A stretch of 64,000 nucleotides of DNA from Lysobacter sp. M2-1 (GTDB taxonomy: Bacteria > Pseudomonadota > Gammaproteobacteria > Xanthomonadales > Xanthomonadaceae). This document shows, in pieces, positions 30,954 through 42,806 of the stretch. The notes beneath the pieces are model-generated. The model had not been told where the DNA came from. It did no database searches and was given only the letters and a program-made list of their open reading frames with translations. The stretch covers positions 124,001 through 188,000 of the forward strand of contig NZ_JAKPBU010000007.1 in NCBI RefSeq assembly GCF_022662495.1, read 5' to 3'. Each line of letters begins with the position of its first letter. Position 1 is the stretch's first letter. The position numbers and the translations under genes are program-made.

Positions 30954-32342
30954 ATGAACCTCCGCATCCAACCATTGCTCGGCACGGGGCTGGCGTTGCT
31001 GCTGGCAGCCGGCGCCCTGCCCGCGGCCGCCCAGGACGCGCAGCGCGATCGCGAGGAACGCACTGCGCGTCGCGAGCAGGTCGCGAAGCAGCGCCAGGAC
31101 GCAGCCAAGGCGCAGGCGCGGCAGCAGGCAGCACAGTCGCAAACCAACCGGGCCCGTGAAAGCCTGGCACGCGACAACCAGCGCCGCCAGGCCGAAGCCC
31201 AGCAGCGCAGCGTCCGCCAGCGCGACCAGGCCCTGCAGCGCCAACAGGCGGTCAGGCGTCAGCAGGAACAGCGCGCGTCGCAGCAGCGCCAGGCCGAACG
31301 ACGCCAGTCGGAGGACCGGCAGCAAGCCTTGCGCCGCGAACAGGCGCAGCGCACGGCGGGCGAACGACAGGCACGGCAGCTGGAACGGCGCCAGCTCGAG
31401 GAGCGGCAGCAGTCGCTGGCGCGCGAGCATGCACGGCGGGAGGCGCGGCAACGCGATGTCCGTGATGAGCGGACCCGACAGGCGCAACGTCGCCAGCTGG
31501 AAGACCGCGACCAGACGCGCCGCACGCAGGATGCACGCGCATCGGCTGAACGTCGCCGGCTCGACGCATCACGCCTGTCCGAGCAGCGTCGCGCCGCCGA
31601 CGTGCGCGATCGCCGCGAGCGCGAACAGCGCGAGACCGCCGTACGCGCGCGCGACACCCGTGACTTTGCCGAGCGGCGTAGCCGCGAGAGCCGCGATGAC
31701 CGTCGCGACGAATCCCGCATTTACAGGGAACGCGAGCGCCAGCGCGTCTCGGACACCGAGCGCATGCGCCGCATCAGCGAGCAGCGCCAGCGCAGCGCCG
31801 AGTACGCCCGTTACGTCGCGGCGCGCCAGGCGGCGGAACGGCAGCGCTATCTCACCCTGCAACAGCAGCGGCGGATCCAGCAGTATCGCTACCAGCAGGA
31901 CTACTACCGCCGCCTGCGCGCCGAACAGGCGCGCTGGAACGCCCTGCGCTACAGCTACGACCGGGATCCGTATTACTACACGCCGGCGAGCTATCGCTAT
32001 TACCGCGAAGGCCGCTATTACCAGATCAACCGCTACGCCGCGGACGTGCTGCGCCAGGCGATCCGCTATGGCTACCAGGAAGGCTACCGCGCGGGCCGTG
32101 CCGACCGTCTGGACGGGTGGCGGCCCGATTACCGCAACGCCTATGCCTACCAGGACGCCAATTACGGCTACTACGGCTATTACGTGAACCCGCGCGAGTA
32201 CAACTACTACTTCCGTCAGGGTTTCCGTCGTGGCTATGACGACGGATATGGGCGCAGCTACCGCTACGGCAATTACGTCGACGGCAACTACCTGATCCTG
32301 CAAAACGTGCTGTCGGCGATCCTCAACCTGCAGCATCTGTAG
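30954..32342 (+). CDS. secreted arginine/glutamine-rich coiled-coil protein
   Basis: The 462-residue protein starts at ATG 30954 with a signal peptide ending PAAAQ. Residues about 28-330 are dominated by R, Q, E, A and D in heptad-like patterns, consistent with a very long charged coiled coil. There are only two lysines in the whole protein (45 and 52) and no cysteine after the signal. The last 130 residues are tyrosine-rich, with GYQEGYRAGRADRLDG and GFRRGYDDGYGR, a repeated GYxxGY pattern seen in uncharacterised exported proteins. The function is unknown; a periplasmic place is likely. It is not homologous to any enzyme I know. Confidence 0.82.
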   Translation: MNLRIQPLLGTGLALLLAAGALPAAAQDAQRDREERTARREQVAKQRQDAAKAQARQQAAQSQTNRARESLARDNQRRQAEAQQRSVRQRDQALQRQQAVRRQQEQRASQQRQAERRQSEDRQQALRREQAQRTAGERQARQLERRQLEERQQSLAREHARREARQRDVRDERTRQAQRRQLEDRDQTRRTQDARASAERRRLDASRLSEQRRAADVRDRREREQRETAVRARDTRDFAERRSRESRDDRRDESRIYRERERQRVSDTERMRRISEQRQRSAEYARYVAARQAAERQRYLTLQQQRRIQQYRYQQDYYRRLRAEQARWNALRYSYDRDPYYYTPASYRYYREGRYYQINRYAADVLRQAIRYGYQEGYRAGRADRLDGWRPDYRNAYAYQDANYGYYGYYVNPREYNYYFRQGFRRGYDDGYGRSYRYGNYVDGNYLILQNVLSAILNLQHL

Positions 32343-32411
32343 CTGGCACGTGTAGCTGGCACGCGGGTCGGGCTGGCATGTGCCAGCCAGGCACAGCGGG
32401 ACACGAAAGCA

Positions 32412-32435
32412 AGCGCGCGGAAGGATCCGCGCGCT
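32412..32435 (-). terminator. candidate terminator of the GacA-like gene
   Basis: AGCGCGCGGA, a four-base loop, TCCGCGCGCT: a perfect ten-pair stem just after the stop of the regulator gene. On the minus strand it is followed by TGCTTTCGTG, a weak T-stretch, so it may be only a partial terminator. Confidence 0.55.
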
Positions 32436-32441
32436 GACGCG

Positions 32442-33092
32442 CTACGACATGACCTGGGTCGGATCGACCAGGCCGTACTGGCCGAGCAGCCGGGTCAGGG
32501 CGATGTTGTCCTGGACCCCGAGCTTGTGGAACAGATTGCTCTTGTGGGTGTTGATCGTCTTCGGGCTCAGGCTGAGCCGCAGCGCGATGTCCTGCTGGCG
32601 CAGGCCCTGCACGAGCAGCATGGCGACTTGAACCTCGCGCACGCTCAGCGCATCCAGCGGCGTGGAGCCGCCGCTGATCCCGGCAAGCGCAAGATTCTGC
32701 GCCACCCCGCTGGCGAGATAACGCCTGCCGCTGGCCACGTCGCGCACGGCGCGCAGCAGTTCCTCGGCATCACCGCCCTTGCCGACATAACCCGACGCAC
32801 CCACCTCGATCAGGCGCCTGGGCATCGGCCCGTCCTCGAGCACCGACACCACGATGACCCGGCAGCCGTACTTGCCCTTCACGATGCGTTCGGTCACCTC
32901 GAGCCCGCTGATGCCGGGCAGGTGCAGGTCGCACAGCACGACGGCGGGCTTGAGCTTGCGGATCTGGGGCAGCGCGGCCTCCCCGGTCTCGGCCTCGCCC
33001 ACCACCTCGATGTCGACCTGCGCCGACAGGATCATGCGCATGCCGGTGCGCACCAGCGCATGGTCGTCCACCATGAATACCTTGATCGTCAT
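32442..33092 (-). CDS. NarL/GacA-type response regulator
   Basis: The 216-residue protein has a receiver domain (Asp9, Asp10, phospho-acceptor Asp55, Lys105) and a LuxR helix-turn-helix (about 150-210: LSVREVQVAMLLVQGLRQQDIALRLSLSPKTINTHKSNLF). The sequence VDDHALVRTGM and the C-terminal domain resemble GacA/UvrY, which is controlled by the sensor GacS/BarA. No sensor kinase is adjacent, which is also usual for GacA in this group. Phosphorylation would switch DNA binding. Confidence 0.92.
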   Translation of the reverse strand: MTIKVFMVDDHALVRTGMRMILSAQVDIEVVGEAETGEAALPQIRKLKPAVVLCDLHLPGISGLEVTERIVKGKYGCRVIVVSVLEDGPMPRRLIEVGASGYVGKGGDAEELLRAVRDVASGRRYLASGVAQNLALAGISGGSTPLDALSVREVQVAMLLVQGLRQQDIALRLSLSPKTINTHKSNLFHKLGVQDNIALTRLLGQYGLVDPTQVMS

Positions 33093-33332
33093 CCCTGTTT
33101 ACCCCCGTGCTGCTCCTGGAGCCGAAGCCTAGCGCCGGGGTCGAAGGGCGGCAAGCGTGGCGCCCGACGCCGCTGTCATGACCGGACAAGGCCGGATTCG
33201 AGCACCCGATGGTCCGCTGCCACAGCAGTCTTCTGGACCGGCACCCGGCTCTGACGCATCACGAATCGTGCGCCCTCGCGCTGCGCGATCGCGTTGGATA
33301 TGCGCGCCGAAGCGATCCCATGTTCGAAATGT

Positions 33333-33424
33333 TTTGGCGGAGAGAGTGGGATTCGAACCCACGGTGGTATCGCTACCACGCCGGTTTTCAAGACCGGTGC
33401 CTTAAACCGCTCGGCCATCTCTCC
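33333..33424 (-). tRNA. tRNA-Ser (anticodon UGA)
   Basis: The minus strand begins GGAGAGATGGCCGAGCGG and ends ...GGGTTCGAATCCC...CTCTCCGCCA, with the CCA end coded. The acceptor stem pairs GGAGAGA with the 3' side, the T-arm contains GGTTCGAATCC, and a long variable arm is typical of class II serine tRNA. The anticodon loop is CTTGAAA, anticodon TGA. Length is 92 with CCA. Upstream, TACACT about 10 bases before the gene could be a -10 element; no -35 is evident. Confidence 0.96.
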
Positions 33425-33500
33425 AAGGGCTTTCAGTGTAATTCGCCGGTTTGACCATCGGCCTGCGGCCGATGTTCGCTCCGGCCTTCGGCCTGCGCAG

Positions 33501-33537
33501 TCAAGACCGGTGCCTTGAACCGCTCGGCCATCTCTCC
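33501..33537 (-). pseudogene. 5' fragment of a duplicated tRNA-Ser
   Basis: These 37 bases match the 5' part of the tRNA-Ser at 33388-33424, from the acceptor start through the anticodon stem, with one mismatch (G for A). The rest of a tRNA, with a T-arm and a 3' acceptor, is absent. The spacing between the copies is 113 bp. It is a non-functional duplicate, or a piece of an attachment site left by an integrated element. Confidence 0.85.
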
Positions 33538-33645
33538 GGAGGATCGGTTCAATCGGGCGCCAGACCATCAGCTCGCGGCCGCGTCATCCCGACTACGGCT
33601 CACAGGCAAGGCCAATGCCCTTCGACTCGACAGTGCGGCCATCCC

Positions 33646-34653
33646 TCAGCGCATTGTCGCATGCGCGGTTGGCGGCGAAGGCCGGGCCGCAGCCTTGGAA
33701 TTGGCAGCGGCGTCGGTGCCGGGCTTGGGGCAGTTCTGGCAGTCCAGGCGCGAAGCCTCGATCAGCGGCGGCAGTTTCTCGGCCAGATAATCGATCAGCA
33801 CCCGCACCGCCGGCAGCAGGCCGCGGCGCGATGCGAATACGGCATGCGCGATGCCCTGCGGCAGTCGCCATTGGGGCAGGACCACTTCCAGCTCACCGTT
33901 GCGCACCGCATCCGCACACAGGGTTTCGGGCAGCATGGTGATTCCCAGACCCTGTTTGGCCAGCGCCATCAGCATGGGGAAGTCGAAGCCGGACACGCGC
34001 GGCTTCAGGTCGATGCGCCTGACCTCGCCATCGCGCTGCAGTTCCCAGCGCTGCCTGGCCTCGTCTTCGTTCATCGACAGGGTGACGTGGTCGTGCAGCT
34101 GTTCGGGTTCGGTCGGGCGGCCGGCGCGCTTGAGGTACTGCGGGCTGGCGACCAGCAGCTCCTGGATCTGGCCGAAGCTGCGCATGACCAAGCTGCCGTC
34201 GTCGTCGAGCTTGTTGCGCACCCGAATGGCGACGTCGAACCCCTCGTTGATGACATCCACGCGGCGGTTGCTGACATGCAGCTGCAGCCGCACCTGCGGG
34301 TAGCGCGCCAGGAACTCGGGCAGCAGCTGCGGCATCTGCTGTTGCGCCAGTCCGACCGGCACGCTCACCCGCACCAGCCCGCGCGGTTCGGCGCTGAGCC
34401 GGTCCACCACTTCGCGCGCGGCCTGGGCCTCCGCCAGCATCGACTGCGCATGGCGATGCACGCTCTGGCCCACGTCGGTGACCGCGAAGCGGCGGGTGGA
34501 ACGCTGCAGCAGGCGCACGCCCAGCTCGTTCTCCAGCTGGCTGATACGCCGGCTCAGGCGCGACTTGGGAATGCCCAGCGCCCGTTCGGCGGCGGCAAAG
34601 CCGCCGTGGTCCACGACGGCGCTGAAGTAGTAGAGGTCGTTCAGGTCCTGCAT
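33646..34653 (-). CDS. LysR-family regulator of azoR
   Basis: The 335-residue protein has the LysR helix-turn-helix at 1-60 (MQDLNDLYYFSAVVDHGGFAAAERALGIPKSRLSRRISQLE) and a substrate-binding effector domain after residue 90. Its C-terminal 25 residues are alanine-rich and variable. It is divergent from the azoreductase gene with 111 bp between, the classic layout in which the LysR protein controls its neighbour in response to a quinone or azo-like compound. The effector is not known. Confidence 0.93.
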   Translation of the reverse strand: MQDLNDLYYFSAVVDHGGFAAAERALGIPKSRLSRRISQLENELGVRLLQRSTRRFAVTDVGQSVHRHAQSMLAEAQAAREVVDRLSAEPRGLVRVSVPVGLAQQQMPQLLPEFLARYPQVRLQLHVSNRRVDVINEGFDVAIRVRNKLDDDGSLVMRSFGQIQELLVASPQYLKRAGRPTEPEQLHDHVTLSMNEDEARQRWELQRDGEVRRIDLKPRVSGFDFPMLMALAKQGLGITMLPETLCADAVRNGELEVVLPQWRLPQGIAHAVFASRRGLLPAVRVLIDYLAEKLPPLIEASRLDCQNCPKPGTDAAANSKAAARPSPPTAHATMR

Positions 34654-34670
34654 GGCTCTTTTTCCATGGA

Positions 34671-34706
34671 TGGAACAGTACGTGATATTTGATCACCTTT
34701 ATTCCA
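34671..34706. promoter_or_regulatory. candidate LysR operator between lysR and azoR
   Basis: TGGAA (34671-34675) pairs with TTCCA (34702-34706), and inside them GTGAT (34682-34686) pairs with ATCAC (34692-34696). The nested inverted repeat lies centrally in the divergent gap, where a LysR-type tetramer would be expected to bind. Confidence 0.55.
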
Positions 34707-34764
34707 CACAGGCAACAACGCATCTTATCGACCGGGCGGCACCCCGCCGCCGGAGGACAATCCC

Positions 34765-35346
34765 ATGAAACTGCTGCATCTGGACTCCAGCGCCCTCGGC
34801 GACCAGTCCGTCACCCGGGAACTTGGCGCTGCGATCGTCGCCCACTTGCGGGCCCGTTTCCCCGTTGCCACGGTCGAGTACCGCGACCTGGATGCCGACC
34901 CGGTTCCCCACCTGACCGGAGGCTCACTCGCCCGTACTGATTCCGTCCTGGCGGCGCAGGACGACCGACTGCTGCAGCAATTCCTGGACGCGGATGTCAT
35001 CGTGCTGGGAGCGCCGATGTACAACTTCGGCATTCCCTCCACCCTCAAGGCCTGGATCGACCGGATCGCGATCAAGGGCAAGACCTTCCGCTACACCGAG
35101 CAGGGCCCGCAAGGCCTGGCGGCCGGCAAGCGCGTGATCGTGGCCAGTGGCCGCGGCGGCGCCTATGGCGACAGCAGCCCGGCCGATTTCCAGGAGGCCT
35201 ACCTGCGCCAGCTGTTCGGGTTCCTGGGCATCGACGACATCGAATTCGTGCGCGCCGAAGGCGTCGGCCTCTCGCCGCAGCATCGCGAACAGGCGCTCGC
35301 CACGGCCAAGGCTTCGTTGCTGGCGCCGCTGAGGGACGCCGCGTAG
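34765..35346 (+). CDS. azoR: FMN-dependent NADH azoreductase AzoR
   Basis: The 193-residue flavodoxin-fold protein reduces quinones and azo compounds using NAD(P)H and FMN. MKLLHLDSSALGDQSVTRELG is the phosphate-binding start, and APMYNFGIPSTLKAWIDR the FMN isoalloxazine loop (Y/F/G). GRGGAYGDSSPADFQEAYLR is the dimer segment. The start ATG 34765 has GGAGGA 8 bases upstream. It is divergent from the LysR gene. Confidence 0.95.
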   Translation: MKLLHLDSSALGDQSVTRELGAAIVAHLRARFPVATVEYRDLDADPVPHLTGGSLARTDSVLAAQDDRLLQQFLDADVIVLGAPMYNFGIPSTLKAWIDRIAIKGKTFRYTEQGPQGLAAGKRVIVASGRGGAYGDSSPADFQEAYLRQLFGFLGIDDIEFVRAEGVGLSPQHREQALATAKASLLAPLRDAA

Positions 35347-35369
35347 CCGGACGCCCGCCCGATCCCGGC

Positions 35370-36143
35370 TCACAGCAGTCCGGACATCATTCCCACCGCC
35401 ACCACGAACAGCATCACGGCAACCGCGCGCTGCACACCAGGCATGGTGACCTTGTGCAGCAACCGGTTGCCCAGCAGTGCCCCGAGCGTCGCTGCAAGCA
35501 CCGCCGCTGCCAGAACGCCGTAGTCCAGCGCGTGCATCTGCGCGCCGAACGAACCTGCGTACACGCCCAGTCGACTGAAGTCGATCAGGCAGGCGAGCGC
35601 CACGCCGGTACCGATGAACGCATGCTTGTCCAGGCCGGCGCGGGACAGGAAGGCCGATCGCAGCGCGCCCTGCATGCCGGTCAGGCCGCCGAAGAAACCG
35701 CTGAGCACGCCTCCCAATGGCATCCAGCGCGGGTCGAAGCTGGCATCGCGCCAGCGCGGCACCAGGTCGACCGACGCGAACGCGAGCAGCAGCACTCCGA
35801 CGACGAGTTCCACCGGTGTGACGTTGAAACTGCGTCCGAAGCCGGACCATCCGAATGCGGGCGCCGCACCGGCCAGCTTCACCAGCAACCAGGCGCCGAG
35901 CAGCGACGCCGCGACCGCCGGCACGCCGAAGCGCAGCAGTACGCCGCGGTCGAGGTGGCGTCCGGTCAACGCGAGCTTGAACAGGTTGTTGAGAAAGTGG
36001 ACCACCGCGGTCATCGCCACGGCCTGCTCGACCGGGAAGAACAGCGCGAACGCCGGCAGCAGCAGCGTACCCAGGCCGAATCCGGAAAAGAAGGTCAGCA
36101 GCGAGGCCAGCAGTGCAACGGTGCTGGGAATCAGGAATTCCAT
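35370..36143 (-). CDS. TauE/SafE-family permease
   Basis: The 257-residue protein has about eight membrane helices and the two-fold repeat of TauE/SafE proteins, with GFGLGTLLLPAFALFFP in the first half and GFFGGLTGMQGALRSAFL in the second. The family exports sulfite, sulfoacetate or similar anions. The substrate is not determinable. It is convergent with azoR. Confidence 0.93.
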   Translation of the reverse strand: MEFLIPSTVALLASLLTFFSGFGLGTLLLPAFALFFPVEQAVAMTAVVHFLNNLFKLALTGRHLDRGVLLRFGVPAVAASLLGAWLLVKLAGAAPAFGWSGFGRSFNVTPVELVVGVLLLAFASVDLVPRWRDASFDPRWMPLGGVLSGFFGGLTGMQGALRSAFLSRAGLDKHAFIGTGVALACLIDFSRLGVYAGSFGAQMHALDYGVLAAAVLAATLGALLGNRLLHKVTMPGVQRAVAVMLFVVAVGMMSGLL

Positions 36144-36201
36144 GCGCTTGCGCCGACGGGCAATCTCCGCTGCTTATGCCACGACGCCTGGCTCGAGGCC
36201 G

Positions 36202-39097
<2,896 letters not shown>

Positions 39098-39110
39098 TCG
39101 GCACGCTTGT

Positions 39111-39135
39111 CTCCCTCCGCCCAAGGCGGAGGGAG
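39111..39135. terminator. convergent hairpin after tonB2 and aroA
   Basis: CTCCCTCCGCC, CAA, GGCGGAGGGAG: an eleven-pair perfect stem in the 78-bp gap where the second tonB and aroA meet tail to tail. There is no T-tract on either side, so its use as a terminator is uncertain; a second small hairpin, CCGGCATGCCGG, follows at 39147-39158. Confidence 0.4.
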
Positions 39136-39175
39136 CGGCCGGCCACCCGGCATGCCGGGCGGTGACCGAAAACGG

Positions 39176-40486
39176 CTATCCGGCTTCGAGCCCCATACCG
39201 GCCTGCTTCGCCAGCCGGTCGAAGCCCGGAAACGAGGTCGCCACGTTGGCCACGTCATGGATCGCGACCGGACCTGCGGCACGCTGCGCGGCCACGGCGA
39301 AGGCCATGGCGATGCGATGGTCGCCATGACTGTCGATCGTCCCGCCCCGCAAGGCTCCGCCGTGGATGGTGGCGCCGTCCGGCGCCTCGTCGACGCCAAT
39401 CCCCAGAGCACGCAGGCCGGCCGCCATGGTTGCGATGCGGTCGGATTCCTTGACCCGCAGTTCCGCAGCGCCGGTCACGACGGTGTCTCCCTGCGCACAG
39501 GCGGCGGCCACGAACAATGCGGGAAACTCGTCGATCATGTCGGCCACATGCACCTGTGGCACCACGATCCCACGCAGTAGCGCATGCCGCACCAGCAGGT
39601 CGGCGACCGGTTCTCCGCCCTCCTCGCGCGCAGCGGTTTCGGTGATGTCAGCGCCCATGGCCCGGAGCACATGCAGCAGGCCGGTCCGGCGCGGGTTCAT
39701 GCCGACGCGCGGCAGGCGCAGCTCCGAGCCCGGGATGAGGGTTGCGGCGACGATGAAGAACGCAGCCGACGAGAAGTCGGCGGGCACCTGCACGTCGACT
39801 GCGTGCAGCCGGTGACCGCCTTCGAGGCGTGCCGTTCCTGGCTCGAATTCGATCGGGTACCCGAACGCGGCCAGCATGCGCTCGGTGTAGTCGCGGGTGG
39901 GCTGCGGTTCGCGCACCACCGTGGTCCCGCGCGCATACAGGCCAGCCAGCAGGATCGCGGACTTTACCTGCGCGCTGGCGATTTCACTTGTGTAGTCAAT
40001 GCCTTGCAGAGAACTGTTTGCGTGGATGGTGAGCGGCGGAACTCCAGCTGCCCCGGCGTCGATCCGCGCGCCCATGCGGGCCAGCGGATCGATCACCCGC
40101 CGCATCGGCCTTTTCGACAGCGAGGCATCGCCGACCAGGGTGCACGGGAAGCCCTGCCCCGCCAGCAAGCCGGTCAGCAGGCGCATGCCGGTACCGGCGT
40201 TGCCACAGTCCAGCGGCGCGTCCGGTGCGCGCAAGCCGTCGATGCCGACGCCATGAACCACCCGTACGCCATCGGATGGCGCATCGATCCTCACCCCCAG
40301 CTGGCCGAAGATGGCTGCGGTGGCGCGCGTGTCCTCGCCCTCGAGGAATCCGTCGATGCGCGAGGTGCCGTCGGCCAGCGAGGCCAGCATGATCGCGCGG
40401 TGCGAGACCGACTTGTCGCCGGGCAAGGCGACTTGCTCCCGCAGCGCCGTGCCTGGCCTGCAGATCCAGTCCTGTCGCGCGCTCAT
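39176..40486 (-). CDS. aroA: 3-phosphoshikimate 1-carboxyvinyltransferase (EPSP synthase)
   Basis: The 436-residue enzyme makes EPSP from shikimate 3-phosphate and phosphoenolpyruvate in aromatic amino-acid synthesis. Signatures: LPGDKSVSHRAIMLASLADG, LDCGNAGTGMRLLTGLLAG and RVKESDRIATMAAGL. The start is ATG 40486, overlapping the hisC stop in ATGA, so translation is coupled with hisC. Length and motifs are normal. Confidence 0.97.
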   Translation of the reverse strand: MSARQDWICRPGTALREQVALPGDKSVSHRAIMLASLADGTSRIDGFLEGEDTRATAAIFGQLGVRIDAPSDGVRVVHGVGIDGLRAPDAPLDCGNAGTGMRLLTGLLAGQGFPCTLVGDASLSKRPMRRVIDPLARMGARIDAGAAGVPPLTIHANSSLQGIDYTSEIASAQVKSAILLAGLYARGTTVVREPQPTRDYTERMLAAFGYPIEFEPGTARLEGGHRLHAVDVQVPADFSSAAFFIVAATLIPGSELRLPRVGMNPRRTGLLHVLRAMGADITETAAREEGGEPVADLLVRHALLRGIVVPQVHVADMIDEFPALFVAAACAQGDTVVTGAAELRVKESDRIATMAAGLRALGIGVDEAPDGATIHGGALRGGTIDSHGDHRIAMAFAVAAQRAAGPVAIHDVANVATSFPGFDRLAKQAGMGLEAG

Positions 40487-41595
40487 GCGGACCCGTCCAG
40501 CGCTTCGAGCAGGCGCCGGTTCTCGTCTTCGGTGCCCACGGTGATGCGCAGGCATTCGCCCAGGCCGTAGCCGACCATCGGTCGCAGCACGACGCCGCGG
40601 GCGACCAGGTTCGCTTCGATCCGCGATGCATTCGCACCGAACTCGACCAGCAGGAAATTGGTCTGCGAAGGCGAAACCTTCAGGCCACGCGCGCGCAGCG
40701 CCTCGGCCAGCGCCGCACGCTGGGCCGCATTTCCAGCCAGCGACGCCTGCAGATGGGCGGTGTCGGCCAGCGCCGCTTCCGCGGCGGCCAGTCCCACTGC
40801 GTTGACGTTGAAGCTTTCCCTCACCCGCTCCATCACCGCGATCAGGCCGGGGTCGGCGATCGCGAATCCCACCCGCAGTCCGGCCAGTGCATAGGCCTTG
40901 CTGAAGGTGCGGGTGACGACCAGGTTGCGGTGCCGCGCGGTGAGAGGCAGCGCGGATGCGTAGTCGGGCGCGTCGACGAACTCCGCATAGGCCTCGTCGA
41001 CGACCACGATGACATTGCCCGGCACGTCGTCGAGGAAGGCCTCGAAGTCCTCGCCCCCGAACCAGGTGCCGGTGGGATTGTTGGGATTGGCCAGGTACAC
41101 CAGCTTGGTACGCGGGCCGATCGCGGCCCGCAGCGCCGCAAGATCGTGGCCCCGCGGCATCGGATGGTCGCGCCCGTGCGCAGGCGCCGGCTGCAGCCTG
41201 GCGCCGGCCGCCTGCGCCGCCAGGGAATACACCGCGAAGCCGAACTTCGAGGCCACGACATCGTCGCCGGGGCCGGCGAACACCTGCGCGAACTGCATCA
41301 GCAGCTCATGCGAGCCATTGCCGAGCAGGATCCGCGATGTGTCGACGCCGTGCGTGGCCGCAAGCGCACGTTTGAGGTCGCCGCCCAGTGGATCTGGGTA
41401 GATGTGGATCGAGGCCAGCGCATCGACCACCGCCTGCCTGGCCAGGGGGCTGGCGCCGTACGGATTCTCGTTCGAGCCGAGTTCGACCAGCTGGGCCTCG
41501 GCAAAGCGGCGCCGCAGCGAGATCAGGTCGTGTCCCGGGTCGTACGCGCGCAGGTCGCGGATGCCAGGACGCGCCAGGGTTTCGAAGTCGATCAT
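40483..41595 (-). CDS. hisC: histidinol-phosphate aminotransferase
   Basis: The 370-residue PLP enzyme transfers an amino group in histidine synthesis and, in this gene context, may also serve aromatic amino acids. Signature: NPNNPTGT and the PLP lysine in RTFSKAYALAGLRVG. The start ATG 41595 lies 4 bp after the pheA stop. The mixed pheA-hisC-aroA order suggests HisC works also on prephenate or arogenate, but this is inference. Confidence 0.95.
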   Translation of the reverse strand: MIDFETLARPGIRDLRAYDPGHDLISLRRRFAEAQLVELGSNENPYGASPLARQAVVDALASIHIYPDPLGGDLKRALAATHGVDTSRILLGNGSHELLMQFAQVFAGPGDDVVASKFGFAVYSLAAQAAGARLQPAPAHGRDHPMPRGHDLAALRAAIGPRTKLVYLANPNNPTGTWFGGEDFEAFLDDVPGNVIVVVDEAYAEFVDAPDYASALPLTARHRNLVVTRTFSKAYALAGLRVGFAIADPGLIAVMERVRESFNVNAVGLAAAEAALADTAHLQASLAGNAAQRAALAEALRARGLKVSPSQTNFLLVEFGANASRIEANLVARGVVLRPMVGYGLGECLRITVGTEDENRRLLEALDGSA

Positions 41596-41599
41596 GGCG

Positions 41600-42784
41600 T
41601 CAGAGCACCGCCACCGGATAGGAGCCGAGCACGCGCACCTCGCCGCTGTGCTCCCCCACTTCGGCAAGCGCATCCTTCAGCGGCGATTCGTCCATATGGC
41701 CGGCCACGTCGATGAAGAACGCGTACTGCCACAGATGGCCGTGCGCAGGCCGCGACTCGATCCGGTTCATGCTGATGCCGCGCCGCGCCAGCGGTTCCAG
41801 CACCCCGTACAGCGCGCCCGGCCGGTCGCGGATGAAGACCAGCAGCGAGGTGCGGTCGTGGCCCGAGGGCGGAAACAGTTCACGCCCCAGCACCAGGAAG
41901 CGGGTGGTGTTGTCGCTGCGATCCTCGATCGGACCTGCGATCTTCTTCAGGCCGTACACGTGGCCGGCCGACTCGCCGGCGATCGCTGCAGCGTCGTCGG
42001 CATTGCGCGCGCGGCGCGCCGCTTCGGCATTGCTCGACACCGGGATCCGTTCCGCCTTGGGCAGGTGCTCACGCAGCCAGCCGCCGCACTGCGCCAGCGA
42101 CATGGGGTGCGAATAGATCCGTTCGATGTCCTCGATCCGCCCGCTGCGCGACAGCAGGTGCTGGTGCACCCGCAGTTCGACTTCCCCGCAGATGCGCAGC
42201 GGCGAGGTGAGGAACATGTCCAGGGTGACCTGGATCGTGCCCTGGCCGGAATTCTCCACCGGCACCACGCCGAAATCGGCGTGCCCGGCCGCCACTTCCT
42301 GGAACACTTCCTCGATGCTCGCCAGCGGCAGTCCGTGCGCCGAATGGCCGAAGTGCTTGTGCACCGCCTGCTGCGAGAACGTGCCTTCCGGCCCGAGGTA
42401 GCCGATCTTCAACGGCTCCTGCTGGGCCAGGCAGGCCGACATGATTTCGCGGAACAGGCGCACCAGCACTTCGTCCGACAGCGGTCCGTCGTTGCGGTCC
42501 ACCACCCGGCGCAGCACCTGCGCCTCGCGCTCCGGCCGGTAATAGTCCACCGCCGCCGCCAGCTTGCCCTTGGCCTTGCCCACCTGGTGCGCCCACTGCG
42601 CACGCTCGGCGATCAGCTCCTGGATGCGGCGATCGATCCCGTCGATCTGCGCGCGAACCTCGGCGAGCTCGGGCTTTGCGGCGGACGCCTCCTTCTTGGC
42701 AGGTTTGCCCGATGCGGCGGGCTGCTTCTTCGTCGGCTTCTCCGACTCCGCCTTCTTGTTGCTTTTTGCTTTCTGATTTTTCAT
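41600..42784 (-). CDS. pheA: bifunctional chorismate mutase/prephenate dehydratase
   Basis: The 394-residue enzyme catalyses two steps to phenylpyruvate. Order: a basic N-terminal tail (1-45, lysine-rich), a chorismate mutase domain (about 50-135: ELAEVRAQIDGIDRRIQELI), a prephenate dehydratase domain (about 138-305: IGYLGPEGTFSQQA) and an ACT regulatory domain (about 310-394: RPGALYGVLEPLARRGISMNRIESRP) where phenylalanine binds to inhibit it. The start is ATG 42784. It lies downstream of the large inverted repeat and upstream of hisC. Confidence 0.97.
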   Translation of the reverse strand: MKNQKAKSNKKAESEKPTKKQPAASGKPAKKEASAAKPELAEVRAQIDGIDRRIQELIAERAQWAHQVGKAKGKLAAAVDYYRPEREAQVLRRVVDRNDGPLSDEVLVRLFREIMSACLAQQEPLKIGYLGPEGTFSQQAVHKHFGHSAHGLPLASIEEVFQEVAAGHADFGVVPVENSGQGTIQVTLDMFLTSPLRICGEVELRVHQHLLSRSGRIEDIERIYSHPMSLAQCGGWLREHLPKAERIPVSSNAEAARRARNADDAAAIAGESAGHVYGLKKIAGPIEDRSDNTTRFLVLGRELFPPSGHDRTSLLVFIRDRPGALYGVLEPLARRGISMNRIESRPAHGHLWQYAFFIDVAGHMDESPLKDALAEVGEHSGEVRVLGSYPVAVL

Positions 42785-42806
42785 CACGCACTCAATTGAA
42801 TCGGAC

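Noticed and set aside
33093-33332. A gene or riboswitch between the GacA-like gene and tRNA-Ser
   Set aside because: No frame or conserved RNA motif is visible in these 240 bases.
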